The notes under the pieces were generated by a model, which was given only the letters and a program-made list of their open reading frames with translations, ran no database searches and was not told the origin of the DNA. This document shows positions 24,696 to 34,401 of a DNA stretch of 54,888 nucleotides, one piece after another. Numbering within the stretch: the first letter of the stretch is position 1; every line of letters begins with the position of its first letter. Source of the DNA: Prevotella sp. (GTDB lineage Bacteria > Bacteroidota > Bacteroidia > Bacteroidales > Bacteroidaceae). The stretch lies in NCBI GenBank assembly GCA_022775985.1, contig JALFIM010000082.1:1-54888 (forward strand), read 5' to 3'. The translations under genes were made by a program, and so were the position numbers.

Positions 24696-26741
24696 TCACA
24701 GCACGAACACCGTCTCGTCGCCGCACACATTGCGCACTTTCAGGCGCAGGGGGCGCACGTCTGCACTTATCGTAGCGTCCCACAGTTCGCCCGACTTGTG
24801 CCCGTTGACGGTGGCCGTGCCGTCCTTCTCTATCCTCACCTCACTGTCGCTGTGCCACGGAGCGGTGCGGTCGGCGTTCTGACAGTCGAGTGACAGCCAC
24901 TCCACCGTCTCCAGTCCCTCATCGCTGATGGTCACGGGCACGAACTGGGTCTTGTGCCCGTCGGCCACCTTCTTTGCCGTCTGCTGCTCTCCATTGAGGT
25001 TGAACTCCATGATTTTGCGCCACACCCTGTCGCTGTGGAATGAAGTAAGCGTCAGACACCAGCCATGGAAGAGTCCCTCTCCCATCTCCTCCACAGTCCA
25101 GGTGGCCTCATCCTCCATCACCACCTCGTCGAGCACCTGCTTCAAGTCGCGCAATTCTATGGTTATGTTGGTCTGGGTGTTCTCGTCATGTATAAACTGC
25201 TGTAGCCCAGCCATGTCGTCTATGTCTACATAGTAGACTATCACGCGGTGCACATCGCTGCCCAAGTCGGGCAACGCCTCGTGTATTATGGCGTATATCT
25301 CGTTGTTGTCGAGCACGCGCTTTGAGCTGTCGAGCAAGTCGGGGAGGTAGACAGGCATCATGCCTTTCTGGCTGTCGGTGATGCTTCCGGCCCAGAACCG
25401 CGGGTCGAGCGAGGCCGACTCGTTGAGTCCCTGTATCAGACGGCTGCGCAGTTTGTCCATAGTCTGCACGGGGTTGCGGAACAAGCTCACGCCATCCTTC
25501 ACCTCAAGGACATCAAAGCAAGCCCCTTCGGCCACGAGCCTGTCGCGCGTTGTCTGTATGCTGTTGCTGTTTACGTCACAGTGTATAAACCGCCTGTGCA
25601 GCCTCTGGGCCACCGCCGCCGTCACACCGCTGCCGCCGAAGAAGTCGGCTACGGTCATACCCTCGGCACTCGAAGCCTCTATGATGCGCTCAAGCAGGGC
25701 CTCGGGCTTCTGCGTGGCATAGTCTACGAGCTCGCTGCCGGTCTTTGACGGCAGTATGTCGTCCCACACGCTCTGCACGCGACGGCCCTGACTGACGTAC
25801 TCATCCTCATATTCCTTGAGGTAAGGCATGCCCGTGGAGCTGTAATATATGCGTCCCTGCTGCTCCAGCATGTCTATGTTCTGCTGCGAGTAGCTCCAGT
25901 GCCGTCCGGCAGGAGGGGCCAGAGGCTTGCCACGGAACACCCGTGCGGGTCCGCTGCCTGGAGCCGTCAGCGGGCCGGGATAGAACTTCCGGCCCGTCTG
26001 CTCCTCCACATTCCTGAACCGTGTGGACTTGTGCTCGTCGGTGAGTGCTATGTAGCACTCGCGGAAATAGTACTCCTGGCTCTTCGTGTACCAGAATATC
26101 GTATCGTGAACGATGCCGTACCGTCCTGCGTCATTGTGCGCACCGGTGCGCTTCCACACTATCTCGTTGCGGAAGTTCTCCTCACCGAATATCTCGTCGA
26201 GGAGTATCTTGACGTAGTGTCCGATATGATAGTCGAGATGAACGTATATGCTCGCCGTGTCGCTCATGACACTCCTTATGGCCATGAGATTCTCATACAT
26301 CCAGTTGAGATAGCGTTCCTTGTCCCAGATGTCGCCGTACATCTTCTCCTCGAAGGCCCTCATCTCACCGCTGTCAAGCGTGCGTGCCGCCTTCTGCATG
26401 GCCCTTCTGACGAGAGGATTGCGGCGTATGTACACCTTCTTGGCATAGTCGGCACCGCTGGCAAAGGGCGGGTCTATGTACACGAGGTCTACTTTAGTGC
26501 CCTGCTCCATGAGCATGGCGCACGCCGAGAGGCATTCTCCGCGCATCACTATGCTGCCGCCAGCGGACGTTCCGACCCGTTCCACCACACTGGTCTCATA
26601 CAGTGGCATGCCACGCCGTATGTGTTCGGCTATGCGGTCGTTGTCGCGGTAGCGCAAAATGCGCCGTGTGCGCACGAAATTGTCAAGGAGAGCCTGTCCC
26701 TCCAGGGTGTCGGGGTAATAGGGTATGTATTTTATTGCCAT
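24696..26741 (-). CDS. Site-specific DNA methyltransferase (type III Mod-like, beta class)
   Basis: The 681-residue protein is an amino-methyltransferase acting on adenine or cytosine in DNA. Catalytic motif IV DPPF is at residues 90-93 (LVYIDPPFASG), and the AdoMet motif DFFGGSG is at 366-372 after YATQKPEALLERI. This motif order marks the beta class that includes type III Mod subunits. The central region probably recognises the target site; the last 250 residues are beta-rich and not recognised. It lies 3 nt after the restriction subunit gene, so the two are co-translated. Confidence 0.92.
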   Translation of the reverse strand: MAIKYIPYYPDTLEGQALLDNFVRTRRILRYRDNDRIAEHIRRGMPLYETSVVERVGTSAGGSIVMRGECLSACAMLMEQGTKVDLVYIDPPFASGADYAKKVYIRRNPLVRRAMQKAARTLDSGEMRAFEEKMYGDIWDKERYLNWMYENLMAIRSVMSDTASIYVHLDYHIGHYVKILLDEIFGEENFRNEIVWKRTGAHNDAGRYGIVHDTIFWYTKSQEYYFRECYIALTDEHKSTRFRNVEEQTGRKFYPGPLTAPGSGPARVFRGKPLAPPAGRHWSYSQQNIDMLEQQGRIYYSSTGMPYLKEYEDEYVSQGRRVQSVWDDILPSKTGSELVDYATQKPEALLERIIEASSAEGMTVADFFGGSGVTAAVAQRLHRRFIHCDVNSNSIQTTRDRLVAEGACFDVLEVKDGVSLFRNPVQTMDKLRSRLIQGLNESASLDPRFWAGSITDSQKGMMPVYLPDLLDSSKRVLDNNEIYAIIHEALPDLGSDVHRVIVYYVDIDDMAGLQQFIHDENTQTNITIELRDLKQVLDEVVMEDEATWTVEEMGEGLFHGWCLTLTSFHSDRVWRKIMEFNLNGEQQTAKKVADGHKTQFVPVTISDEGLETVEWLSLDCQNADRTAPWHSDSEVRIEKDGTATVNGHKSGELWDATISADVRPLRLKVRNVCGDETVFVL

Positions 26742-26744
26742 TGC

Positions 26745-29588
26745 TTATCGTTTGTCTGTATGATTTAAGAAGTCGTCTATCATGCGCAGGGTCTGCTCCG
26801 TCTGCTTTCTGACGGACTCCGACGGGCGCACACTCATAAAGCGGAAGCGTTCATTATGGAACATCTCGTTGTTCTTCGGCACGAACACCTTGCTCACGAA
26901 GTCTATGCGCTCGCGGTTCTTACAGGCGAAGTCGCCGCCGCGTGTCTCTATCATGCACAGGCGTTCTATGCCGCCTTGGCCGTCGCGCCGTATCATCACG
27001 AAGTCTGGAACATAGCATCCGTCATACGTCCACCGCCCTGACGAACGCCTGTAACAGCGTATGCGGAAGTCCGTAAGAGCATCATCGCCGTTGTAGTAGC
27101 ACTCTATGTTGCTGCCCGAGACTATCGGTATGAGGGCCTTGCGGAAGTATTCGAACTCACTGTCGTCGCCGAACATGTACGGCAGATAGTGATAGGTGTT
27201 GGCACGTTCGGGGTGAGGATCCACGGCATCAGCCCCATCGCGGCCCGCCGTGCCGTCCACACCGTCGGCAGAGACATCCCATCTGAGTATCTCACTCACG
27301 GCATCAGCCGGCGGATACAGGCGGCGGCCGTGCTGCGGCAACGGCATATCGCCACCCTCGACAGCCATAAGGCTCGCCGTGTCGGGCACTATCTCCTCCA
27401 CCACATCGAGCGTGCGGCGCGGCGAGAAAGCCCTGCGTATGTTGCAGCGGGTCTGTTCCTGGTCGTAGTCGGGGCTCTCCGTGCGCACGGCACCGCTGCC
27501 TGTGGTGACGTGCATGAACACTTCGTGGAGAAGCTCGTCATAGCACCGCAGGTCGGCTACGCTCAGAGTGCCGATACTCTCGCGTGCTATCTTGTGCAGC
27601 CACCACTGATATGATATGCTCTCGCCGCCCTCCTTGAGCAGCTTGTCATAGCCTATGGTGCGGCCGTTGAGGTCCTGTATCGTGGCCAGCGACTCCGCAG
27701 CACGCGCCACCACCGACTCCACGGCGAGGCGTGAGGCGGTGTCTGCGGCTCCGTCTGCCACCTTGGTGGCGTACGATACCTTCAGTTGGTAGAAGTCTAC
27801 CGGCGGCACACGCAGCGCGGCGGCCCGTGAGTGGCGTGCCAAAGGCTGCCGGGCTGCCGGACGCAGACCGTTGAGCTGATGCAGCGTGATGTTCTGCTGC
27901 TGTTGCAATTCCTTGTTAAGGCTGTCGGCATTGGGCTTGTTCATCCACACGAGTGCCGTCTCGTGCTCGCCACGCACCACCTGACGCAGACAGCGGCATG
28001 ATGTCTGCAGCACCATGTTCTTCTTACAGGCACCCTCGTGCGGCAGTATTATGCCAGTGAGACTCTTGCAGTCCCATCCCTCCTTGCCTATCTGCACGAG
28101 CAGCACTATGCGCACGTTGGAGAGCGGAGAGTCAAGAGCCGCGAACGCAGCCTCCGATCCTTCGGGCTCCTGATAGGCCCTGCCCCCTGCCTTCTGTGCC
28201 TTGCTGCCCTTATGACGCTTCAGCACTGCCTCGGTAGGATTCATGCCATACTCCGTGACTATGGATGCCACGAGCGGATAGATGTCGTCCTCGAGCGTGG
28301 CTATCTGGCCACAGTATATGGCGAGTTTGGCACAAGTGCCATTGCCATACACGGTGTCGCGGTAGCGGTCGAGAAACTCCCGCACACCGTTGTTGACTAT
28401 CGTGAGCATGTCGTTGTCGGCAAACTTCACCTCAGGACGCTTCAGGAAGTTGTCTACTCCGTCGATGAGCGGATAGTAGTACACCACATTGGATATGTCG
28501 GTACACCTCACGCCGAGCTTACCTGCGACGCTCACGCGCTCCGCCTTCTCCAGATATGGCGTGCCAGAGAATCCCATCACCCCGCAGAACGAGGGGCTGA
28601 CGGCAGCCCAACGCGTCACCACCTGCCGAAGGCGTATCTCCGTAGACGAGGCATGATGCACCTCGTCGATGAACACCGAGAGCTGCGGCAGACGGCCAAT
28701 GACCATGCGCAGCTCGTTGGCCACGGCCAGACGCTTCTTCTCATCGGCCGACAGCAGGTTGAGGTCGCGGTCGTTGTCGTCGATGCGGTCGAGTATAACC
28801 TTCTCGGCATTGGTGACAGCCACCAAGCCGAGCGAGTCGCCCATGGCCACATACTGGTTTATCTTGTGGGCGTTAGGATTGCGCACCACATTGCCGCGGC
28901 GCGAGTTGCGCTGCTCATCGAGTACCTCGAAGCGCACCACGCTGCGCAGCCGCGCCGCCGTAGACGGCGGAAACACCCACGAGGGGTCGAACTCCCGTAT
29001 GCCGCGCAGGCTCGGCACTACGCTCGACTTCAGTCCCGACGGCGCGAGTATGAGGAAGTTGTGCCCCCACACCGGGTTGTCGGGCTCGTTCAGCGCGAAG
29101 TACAAGTCGATGTATATGAACGCCGCCATGAGAAACGTCTTGCCCGCTCCCATGGGCAGACTGAACAGGTAGTCGGCATACGATATGCCGTAGAACATGT
29201 CGCGCAGCACCTGACGGCAGTCGGCATCGGTCATGCCACGGCCCACGAGCCGCTCCAACTCCGCCGACACCTGGTGTCCGTTGCGGTCGGTCTGGCGGCT
29301 GTACTGATAGAGAGCCACGGCAGCCGGGCCGGCCTTGGCCACGCTATCAGGCGTGTGGCCGGGCGAGCACGCGTCATCATCGGGTATGCAGAACATGCCC
29401 TCGGCGAACAACTGCCACAGCGGCTGGCCCTTGCATGCTATCTTGAGGAAGAGGTATGTCTTTATGGCCTCCACCTGCGCGTCGCGCAGCATGCCCCGCC
29501 GCTCCATGTAGCCTATGACATCCGCCACCACCGACTGGCCCGAGGCGAGCCACTGGTCGCGCTTGTGTTGTATGAGTTTGTAGAACAT
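26745..29588 (-). CDS. DEAD/DEAH helicase-nuclease (type III Res-like restriction subunit)
   Basis: This 947-residue superfamily 2 protein has Walker A MGAGKT, the DEAH-box variant FIDEVHHAS, motif III FSGTPYLE and a motif VI-like TSCRCLRQVVRGE. A C-terminal PD-(D/E)xK-like site reads VPDFV then MIETRGG (Asp862, Glu881, Arg883), with Arg where Lys is normal. Type III Res subunits translocate on DNA and cut when two unmethylated sites collide. ATG 29588 (MFYKLIQHKRDQW) is chosen; an earlier ATG at 29633 adds a Cys-rich 15-residue tail with no family look. The order res then mod reverses the classical type III order. Confidence 0.88.
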   Translation of the reverse strand: MFYKLIQHKRDQWLASGQSVVADVIGYMERRGMLRDAQVEAIKTYLFLKIACKGQPLWQLFAEGMFCIPDDDACSPGHTPDSVAKAGPAAVALYQYSRQTDRNGHQVSAELERLVGRGMTDADCRQVLRDMFYGISYADYLFSLPMGAGKTFLMAAFIYIDLYFALNEPDNPVWGHNFLILAPSGLKSSVVPSLRGIREFDPSWVFPPSTAARLRSVVRFEVLDEQRNSRRGNVVRNPNAHKINQYVAMGDSLGLVAVTNAEKVILDRIDDNDRDLNLLSADEKKRLAVANELRMVIGRLPQLSVFIDEVHHASSTEIRLRQVVTRWAAVSPSFCGVMGFSGTPYLEKAERVSVAGKLGVRCTDISNVVYYYPLIDGVDNFLKRPEVKFADNDMLTIVNNGVREFLDRYRDTVYGNGTCAKLAIYCGQIATLEDDIYPLVASIVTEYGMNPTEAVLKRHKGSKAQKAGGRAYQEPEGSEAAFAALDSPLSNVRIVLLVQIGKEGWDCKSLTGIILPHEGACKKNMVLQTSCRCLRQVVRGEHETALVWMNKPNADSLNKELQQQQNITLHQLNGLRPAARQPLARHSRAAALRVPPVDFYQLKVSYATKVADGAADTASRLAVESVVARAAESLATIQDLNGRTIGYDKLLKEGGESISYQWWLHKIARESIGTLSVADLRCYDELLHEVFMHVTTGSGAVRTESPDYDQEQTRCNIRRAFSPRRTLDVVEEIVPDTASLMAVEGGDMPLPQHGRRLYPPADAVSEILRWDVSADGVDGTAGRDGADAVDPHPERANTYHYLPYMFGDDSEFEYFRKALIPIVSGSNIECYYNGDDALTDFRIRCYRRSSGRWTYDGCYVPDFVMIRRDGQGGIERLCMIETRGGDFACKNRERIDFVSKVFVPKNNEMFHNERFRFMSVRPSESVRKQTEQTLRMIDDFLNHTDKR

Positions 29589-29769
29589 CTTGCTTACACA
29601 CATGGCCCACGGCATGACCGCGCAGCCACACATTATTAATATATATCACCCAGATGCCGCCATGCCGCATGCCTCCATGCGCCGCGCACGTCACCGTGAG
29701 TCAACACTCAAAATGGCGCATGACAGCCCGCGAGAGCCTGTCATACGCCACTACTGCCGCCGAGATGCG

Positions 29770-32343
29770 TCAGAACGCCTCCTTTACGGGCAGCCGCTTC
29801 CTGCGCTCCTCATACACCACACCGGCTATGATGGCCACCACAAGCAGCCCGAACGCCACGTAGGCCACGGCCTCGGTGTCGCGCACCGACTCTGGCTTGA
29901 ACGTGAGCACCACCTTGTGCTTGCCGGCGGGCACCCTCATGGCACGCAACACGTAGTCCACGCGTCCCACACCGACAGGCGAACCGTCTACCGTGGCTGT
30001 CCATCCGGGATAGTATATCTCCGAGAACACCACTATGCCGCCGGCCGTGGAGCTCACGTCATAGGTCAGCTCGTTGGGCTCGTACTTGCGCAACCGCACC
30101 ACCGACTTGCCGTCCTGCGGCACGGCCTTGCCGAGCGTCTGGCTGAACTTGGAGTCGGCCACCGCGCTGTTGCGCAGGTCCGTATGCCCGATGGCATCGA
30201 GCTCGGCGTTGGCATTGGCCACATACTTCACGTCACCCACGAACCATGCGTTGCCGTAGGCGTAGGGATTGAGCACGGGCACGGTCTGTCCGCCCTGCAA
30301 GGGCATGATGATATACTTGGCATTGAGCATGTTGAGCACGGGATATATGGAGTCGCCGGCCACCTTGGTCATGTCGCCCTGCGACTGGCCTATGGCCGCA
30401 TACGCCTTCTGCATCTCGGGCGATATGTACGCCTCTATGAGCTCCTGGTAGCGGCGCAGTTTGGCAGCATGGTAGCCGCCGATGCTCTTGTGGTAGAACG
30501 AAGTCTCATTCTCGTTGAACGTATTGGACGCGAGGTTGAGCACGCGGTAGTCGAGCGAGCGGTCCTGCAGTATCTGCTTGTCGGTGGCTGTCATGGGTTG
30601 TGGAGTGTCACGCACGCTCTTCTCCACGAACATGGCATCGTTGAGGTACCGCTTGTTGACCTGCCACATGTCCACTATGCATAGCACGGCCATGCAGCCC
30701 ACGGCCAAGCGCACGTTCAGACGCTTGCGGAGCATGAGCACAAGCAGTGCCGTGCCCACCAGGATGATGCCCACCGAGCGCCAGCAGTCGGCCGTGAACA
30801 CCGCCTGACGCATGGCTCGGAGGTTGGAGAGCAGCGGGGTGAGATACTCCGCAGGTATGCTTTTGAGGGCCGCCATCTCCTGGTCGGAGATGAAGTCGGT
30901 GAAGAACACCGACGGCATGAGCGCGAACAGCGCGGCAACGCCGGCCGTGAGCACGAAACTGATGACGATATAGTCGCGCTTGCGGCGTGCGAATATGGCC
31001 AGCGGAGAGAAGAACACGAACTTCACGGCCTTAGACCGCAGCGTCTCACGCTCGTCGAGCACCGATGGATCGTCTATGAGCTGCTTCAGGGTGAGCATGG
31101 CGAGCAACGGTATGGTGAACTCGGCGATGACCAGTATCGACGCCACCGTGCGGAACTTGGCGTACAGCGGCACGTAGTCGAGGAACAGGTCGGTGAACCA
31201 CATGAGGTTGTGTCCCCACGACAACAGTACCGACAGCACCGTGGCGGCATACAATGCCCACTTCATGGGGCCCTTGAGGATAAACAGTCCGAGCACGAAG
31301 AGCATCAGCACGAAGGCCCCTACGTACACCGGCCCGCTCGTCATGGGCTGGTTGCCCCAGTACTGTCCGAGCTGCTGGTATATCTGCATGAACTCCGGGT
31401 CGGCCTTCGACATGGCCGTCTTGTTCTCCGTAAGCGGCACGGATGCGCCACCCTTGGCATTGGGTACGAGCAGAGTCCACGTCTCATCTATGCCGTAGCT
31501 CCACTGCGTGATGTAGTCGCGGTCGAGACCGCTGCTCGTCTGGTTGGCCGCGTCCTTCTTCACGAGCTCGCTCTTGCCGCGCATCGACTCCTTGCCATAC
31601 TGCCATGTGTGGTAGAGGTTGCTCAGGTTGATGCACACGCCTATGGCCGCGCCCGCCACGCACACGGCGAAAGCCTTGCCGAAACGCGCCATGCGCCCAC
31701 TGCGCACGGCATCCACGAGGTAGGCTACCACCATGAAGAGTATGATGAAGAGGTAGTAGTACGTCATCTGCACGTGGTTGGCATTTACCTCGAAGGCGGA
31801 GAACAGGGCCGTGAGGATGAATCCCCACAGGTAGCGTCCCTTGAAGGCAAGCACCACGCCGGCTATCATCGGAGGCAGGTATGCGAGTGCCATGACCTTC
31901 CAGATGTGCCCGGCGGCGATGATGATGAAGAAATAGCTGCTGAACGCCCACACTATGGAGCCGAGCACGGCGAGCTCATGCCTGAAGTCGAAGGCACGCA
32001 TGAGGATGTAGAATCCCAGCAGGTACACAAACACGTACCACACGTTGTCGGGCAGCCACAGGTGGTATGCCTTCATCACCTGGCTCAGGGCATCGGTGCT
32101 CTTGTACGACGGCGCCATCTGGTACGTGGGCATACCGCTGAAGGCGGAGTTGGTCCAGCGCGTGCGCTCGCCCGTCCGCTCATAATATTGCTGCTGCTCC
32201 ACTCCTGCTCCACGGCCCGCCGAGGCATCATGGCGGTAGAGAATCCTGCCCTCGATGTCGGCCGGCAAGAAATAGGCGAAGGAGATAATGGCAAACAAAA
32301 CCACTGCCACGAGGTCGGGCAGGTACTTCTTCAATGAGTTCAT
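29770..32343 (-). CDS. YfhO family multi-spanning membrane protein
   Basis: The 857-residue protein belongs to the YfhO family, large membrane proteins with a glycosyltransferase-C-like fold that are linked in Firmicutes to lipoteichoic acid glycosylation. The first helix follows MNSLKKYLPDLVAVVLFAIISF, a typical extracytoplasmic loop contains NSAFSGMPTYQM, and about a dozen further helices are visible. The C-terminal part (residues 600-830) is soluble and beta-rich, followed by a last helix. ATG 32343 is chosen because an earlier in-frame start would add 47 residues across the predicted promoter side. In Bacteroidetes the sugar donor and acceptor are unknown. Confidence 0.88.
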   Translation of the reverse strand: MNSLKKYLPDLVAVVLFAIISFAYFLPADIEGRILYRHDASAGRGAGVEQQQYYERTGERTRWTNSAFSGMPTYQMAPSYKSTDALSQVMKAYHLWLPDNVWYVFVYLLGFYILMRAFDFRHELAVLGSIVWAFSSYFFIIIAAGHIWKVMALAYLPPMIAGVVLAFKGRYLWGFILTALFSAFEVNANHVQMTYYYLFIILFMVVAYLVDAVRSGRMARFGKAFAVCVAGAAIGVCINLSNLYHTWQYGKESMRGKSELVKKDAANQTSSGLDRDYITQWSYGIDETWTLLVPNAKGGASVPLTENKTAMSKADPEFMQIYQQLGQYWGNQPMTSGPVYVGAFVLMLFVLGLFILKGPMKWALYAATVLSVLLSWGHNLMWFTDLFLDYVPLYAKFRTVASILVIAEFTIPLLAMLTLKQLIDDPSVLDERETLRSKAVKFVFFSPLAIFARRKRDYIVISFVLTAGVAALFALMPSVFFTDFISDQEMAALKSIPAEYLTPLLSNLRAMRQAVFTADCWRSVGIILVGTALLVLMLRKRLNVRLAVGCMAVLCIVDMWQVNKRYLNDAMFVEKSVRDTPQPMTATDKQILQDRSLDYRVLNLASNTFNENETSFYHKSIGGYHAAKLRRYQELIEAYISPEMQKAYAAIGQSQGDMTKVAGDSIYPVLNMLNAKYIIMPLQGGQTVPVLNPYAYGNAWFVGDVKYVANANAELDAIGHTDLRNSAVADSKFSQTLGKAVPQDGKSVVRLRKYEPNELTYDVSSTAGGIVVFSEIYYPGWTATVDGSPVGVGRVDYVLRAMRVPAGKHKVVLTFKPESVRDTEAVAYVAFGLLVVAIIAGVVYEERRKRLPVKEAF

Positions 32344-32438
32344 TCTTGCTATAATAATAAAATAATGTGTATGCTTTGCGTGGCAAGACCGTGCCATGCG
32401 GCTTGCCCATGACTTGACGGCATGCTGCCTGTCGTATG

Positions 32439-32470
32439 CAAAGGTAGTGAGAATATGGCTAATGGCAAAA
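32439..32470 (-). promoter_or_regulatory. Promoter for the YfhO gene
   Basis: On the minus strand TTTTG (32466-32470) is followed after 19 nt by TACCTTTG (32439-32446), a good -33/-7 pair. The leader is about 90 nt. Confidence 0.7.
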
Positions 32471-32534
32471 TTTAGTGTTAACATTTTATACGCGCCGCCA
32501 GCACCACCCCGCGAGGCGACTCATCCACATCATT

Positions 32535-32625
32535 TTGCGAAACGGCCCATTCCGCACTGCGAAACGGCCCATTTCACGAGCCAAAACGGCCCATTTCGCA
32601 GTGCGAAATGGGCCGTTTTGCAACG
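32535..32625. repeat. 22-bp phased palindromic array, locus 3
   Basis: Four units start at 32540, 32562, 32584 and 32606, exactly 22 bp apart. Three carry AAACGGCCCAT in the same direction and the last carries AAATGGGCCGTTT. Units 3 and 4 form a 19-bp perfect inverted repeat (32582-32600 with 32602-32620) around a single G. The remaining gap 32626-32815 holds a small GCACTG/CAGTGC hairpin at about 32625-32641 and nothing else clear. Confidence 0.92.
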
Positions 32626-32815
32626 CACTGTATATCAGTGCAATACCTCATACAGGTTCAATGGTCTCATGTAACGGCTGCAAAAGCGGCAGACTATCTG
32701 TTTACCCACAAATGTCTTTTTGGAAAACAAATGCTCTTCAGCTACGCTTTGCCATAATCTGAAAGACGAGACGTGAGGCGCATCAAGCCACATACGTCAC
32801 CTCATGCCACCGTCA

Positions 32816-34114
32816 TCAGACCGCAAGCACAGCCTCCACGGCATACAGCGGATAGTTGGTCATCCAGTCCTGCTCGCGATATGGCGACATAGACAGGCGC
32901 ATGCCGTGAAGCCCCTGATTTCTCTCCACAAACGAACGCAGACTCTTGGCCTGCAGGTTCTCCTCGGCTTTCACTTCCACGGGAATGATGTCGCTGTCGC
33001 GCTGCAACAAGAAGTCAATCTCACCCCGTGACGAGTCGGCAGACCAATAATATACAGCCAACTGCTTGTTTGTTTTCAGTTGCTGCATGACATACTGTTC
33101 AGTAAGTGCGCCCTTAAAATCAGAATAGAGACTGTTGCCTGTCAAAACACTCTGTATGGGCAGTTTGCTCATTGCCCCCATAAGTCCAATGTCAGACATG
33201 AATATCTTGAAAGCGGAGAAGTCCTCATAGGCAGCCAACGGCAAAAGACCTTTCTTACAGCGGTTCACCTTATATATAAGTCCTGCATCACAGAGCCACT
33301 CTATGGCAAGTTCAAAGTCTTTCGCCCTTGCGCCCTCTCTCACTACACCATATATAAACTTACGGTTCTCCTTGGCAAGCTGTGCCGGGACAGAATGCCA
33401 CACCATGCGTATTCGCGGCACTTCAATGGCTGGCGCATGCTTGGAGAAATCGCGCTCGTACGACTCCAGTATTCCGTTCTGCAATGCACGCACCCTCTCG
33501 AGATTGCCGTCGGTGACGAATGCCGACACGGCGGCCGGCATACCACCCACGAAGTAGTATTGACGCAAGCGTTCCTCATATTTAGAGCGGAACATCGTTA
33601 TCATCTGCCAATTCCGCGACATGAGCAGTTGCACCATACGGTGTTCGCCAACAGCCTCAAGGAACTCAAAGAAAGACATGGGGTAAAGGTACATGAAATC
33701 GACCTTGCCTACGGGAAACGAGTCTTTCTTGTGCATGGCTATGCCAAGCAATGAGCCTGCTGCCATGACGTGGTACTCAGGGGCTTTCTCCTGAAAATAC
33801 TTCAATGCCGTGATACCGCGTGGCACTTCCTGTATCTCATCGAGAATGATGAGAGTGTCACCGGGGGTGATGTCTACTCCCGTTGCCCATTGTATGCTTG
33901 TGATTATCCGCTGTATGTCGAAGTCGTGCTCAAACAGTTGGCGAAGCACCTCATTGTCCTCAAAATTGACGTATGCACACTGCCTGTAAGCCTCTCTGGC
34001 AAACTCTTTCATAAGCCATGTCTTGCCTACCTGGCGTGCCCCCTGCATTATCAAAGGCTTGCGGTCGGGGCTTGCCTTCCATTTGTACAGTTCCTCTATT
34101 GCGTTTCTCCTCAT
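32816..34114 (-). CDS. AAA ATPase with DUF4143 C-terminal domain
   Basis: The 432-residue protein has an AAA_14-type ATPase domain with Walker A GARQVGKT (25-32) and Walker B LIILDEIQE (88-96). A C-terminal DUF4143 domain follows (GALTEQYVMQQLKTN, SSRGEIDFLLQRDSDIIPVEVKAEE), resembling a PD-(D/E)xK nuclease-like fold (D, E and VEVK visible). Such genes are numerous in anaerobes and their role is unknown; transport, toxin or genome-defence links have been guessed. It stands alone. Its promoter overlaps a 32-bp tandem array, suggesting dedicated control. Confidence 0.9.
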   Translation of the reverse strand: MRRNAIEELYKWKASPDRKPLIMQGARQVGKTWLMKEFAREAYRQCAYVNFEDNEVLRQLFEHDFDIQRIITSIQWATGVDITPGDTLIILDEIQEVPRGITALKYFQEKAPEYHVMAAGSLLGIAMHKKDSFPVGKVDFMYLYPMSFFEFLEAVGEHRMVQLLMSRNWQMITMFRSKYEERLRQYYFVGGMPAAVSAFVTDGNLERVRALQNGILESYERDFSKHAPAIEVPRIRMVWHSVPAQLAKENRKFIYGVVREGARAKDFELAIEWLCDAGLIYKVNRCKKGLLPLAAYEDFSAFKIFMSDIGLMGAMSKLPIQSVLTGNSLYSDFKGALTEQYVMQQLKTNKQLAVYYWSADSSRGEIDFLLQRDSDIIPVEVKAEENLQAKSLRSFVERNQGLHGMRLSMSPYREQDWMTNYPLYAVEAVLAV

Positions 34115-34145
34115 AACTTCCTGAAAATATTAATGTTCCGCATTG

Positions 34146-34178
34146 CAAAGGTAATGCTTTATTTTGTTATCACGCAAA
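34146..34178 (-). promoter_or_regulatory. Promoter for the AAA/DUF4143 ATPase gene
   Basis: On the minus strand TTTG (34175-34178) and TACCTTTG (34146-34153) are 21 nt apart, 32 nt before the ATG. The -33 element lies inside the first copy of the 32-bp array. Confidence 0.7.
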
Positions 34179-34262
34179 AAGTGGAACTAAAAAGTGTGGA
34201 ACTCAGCAAAAAGTCGAACTAAAAAGTGTGACATTTCACAAAAAGTCGAACTAAAAAGTGTA
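34175..34262. repeat. 32-bp tandem array at the ATPase promoter
   Basis: Three copies of a 24-bp conserved word (CAAAAAGTCGAACTAAAA then AGTGTG, with one base changed in copy 1) start at 34175, 34207 and 34239, each followed by an 8-bp variable spacer. The period is about three helical turns. The stretch 34263-34401 up to the next gene end shows nothing else. Confidence 0.9.
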
Positions 34263-34401
34263 AGGACACGGGAGAAAAAGCATCAACTTCAATACACGAA
34301 TACAGGGCGACACGAGGCAGCGGAACGAGTTGACCGATTCCTACCAGTCCACTTTCATGCGATTTTTGCGACACATGCACACGTCTTAGCGGACGGCGGT
34401 A

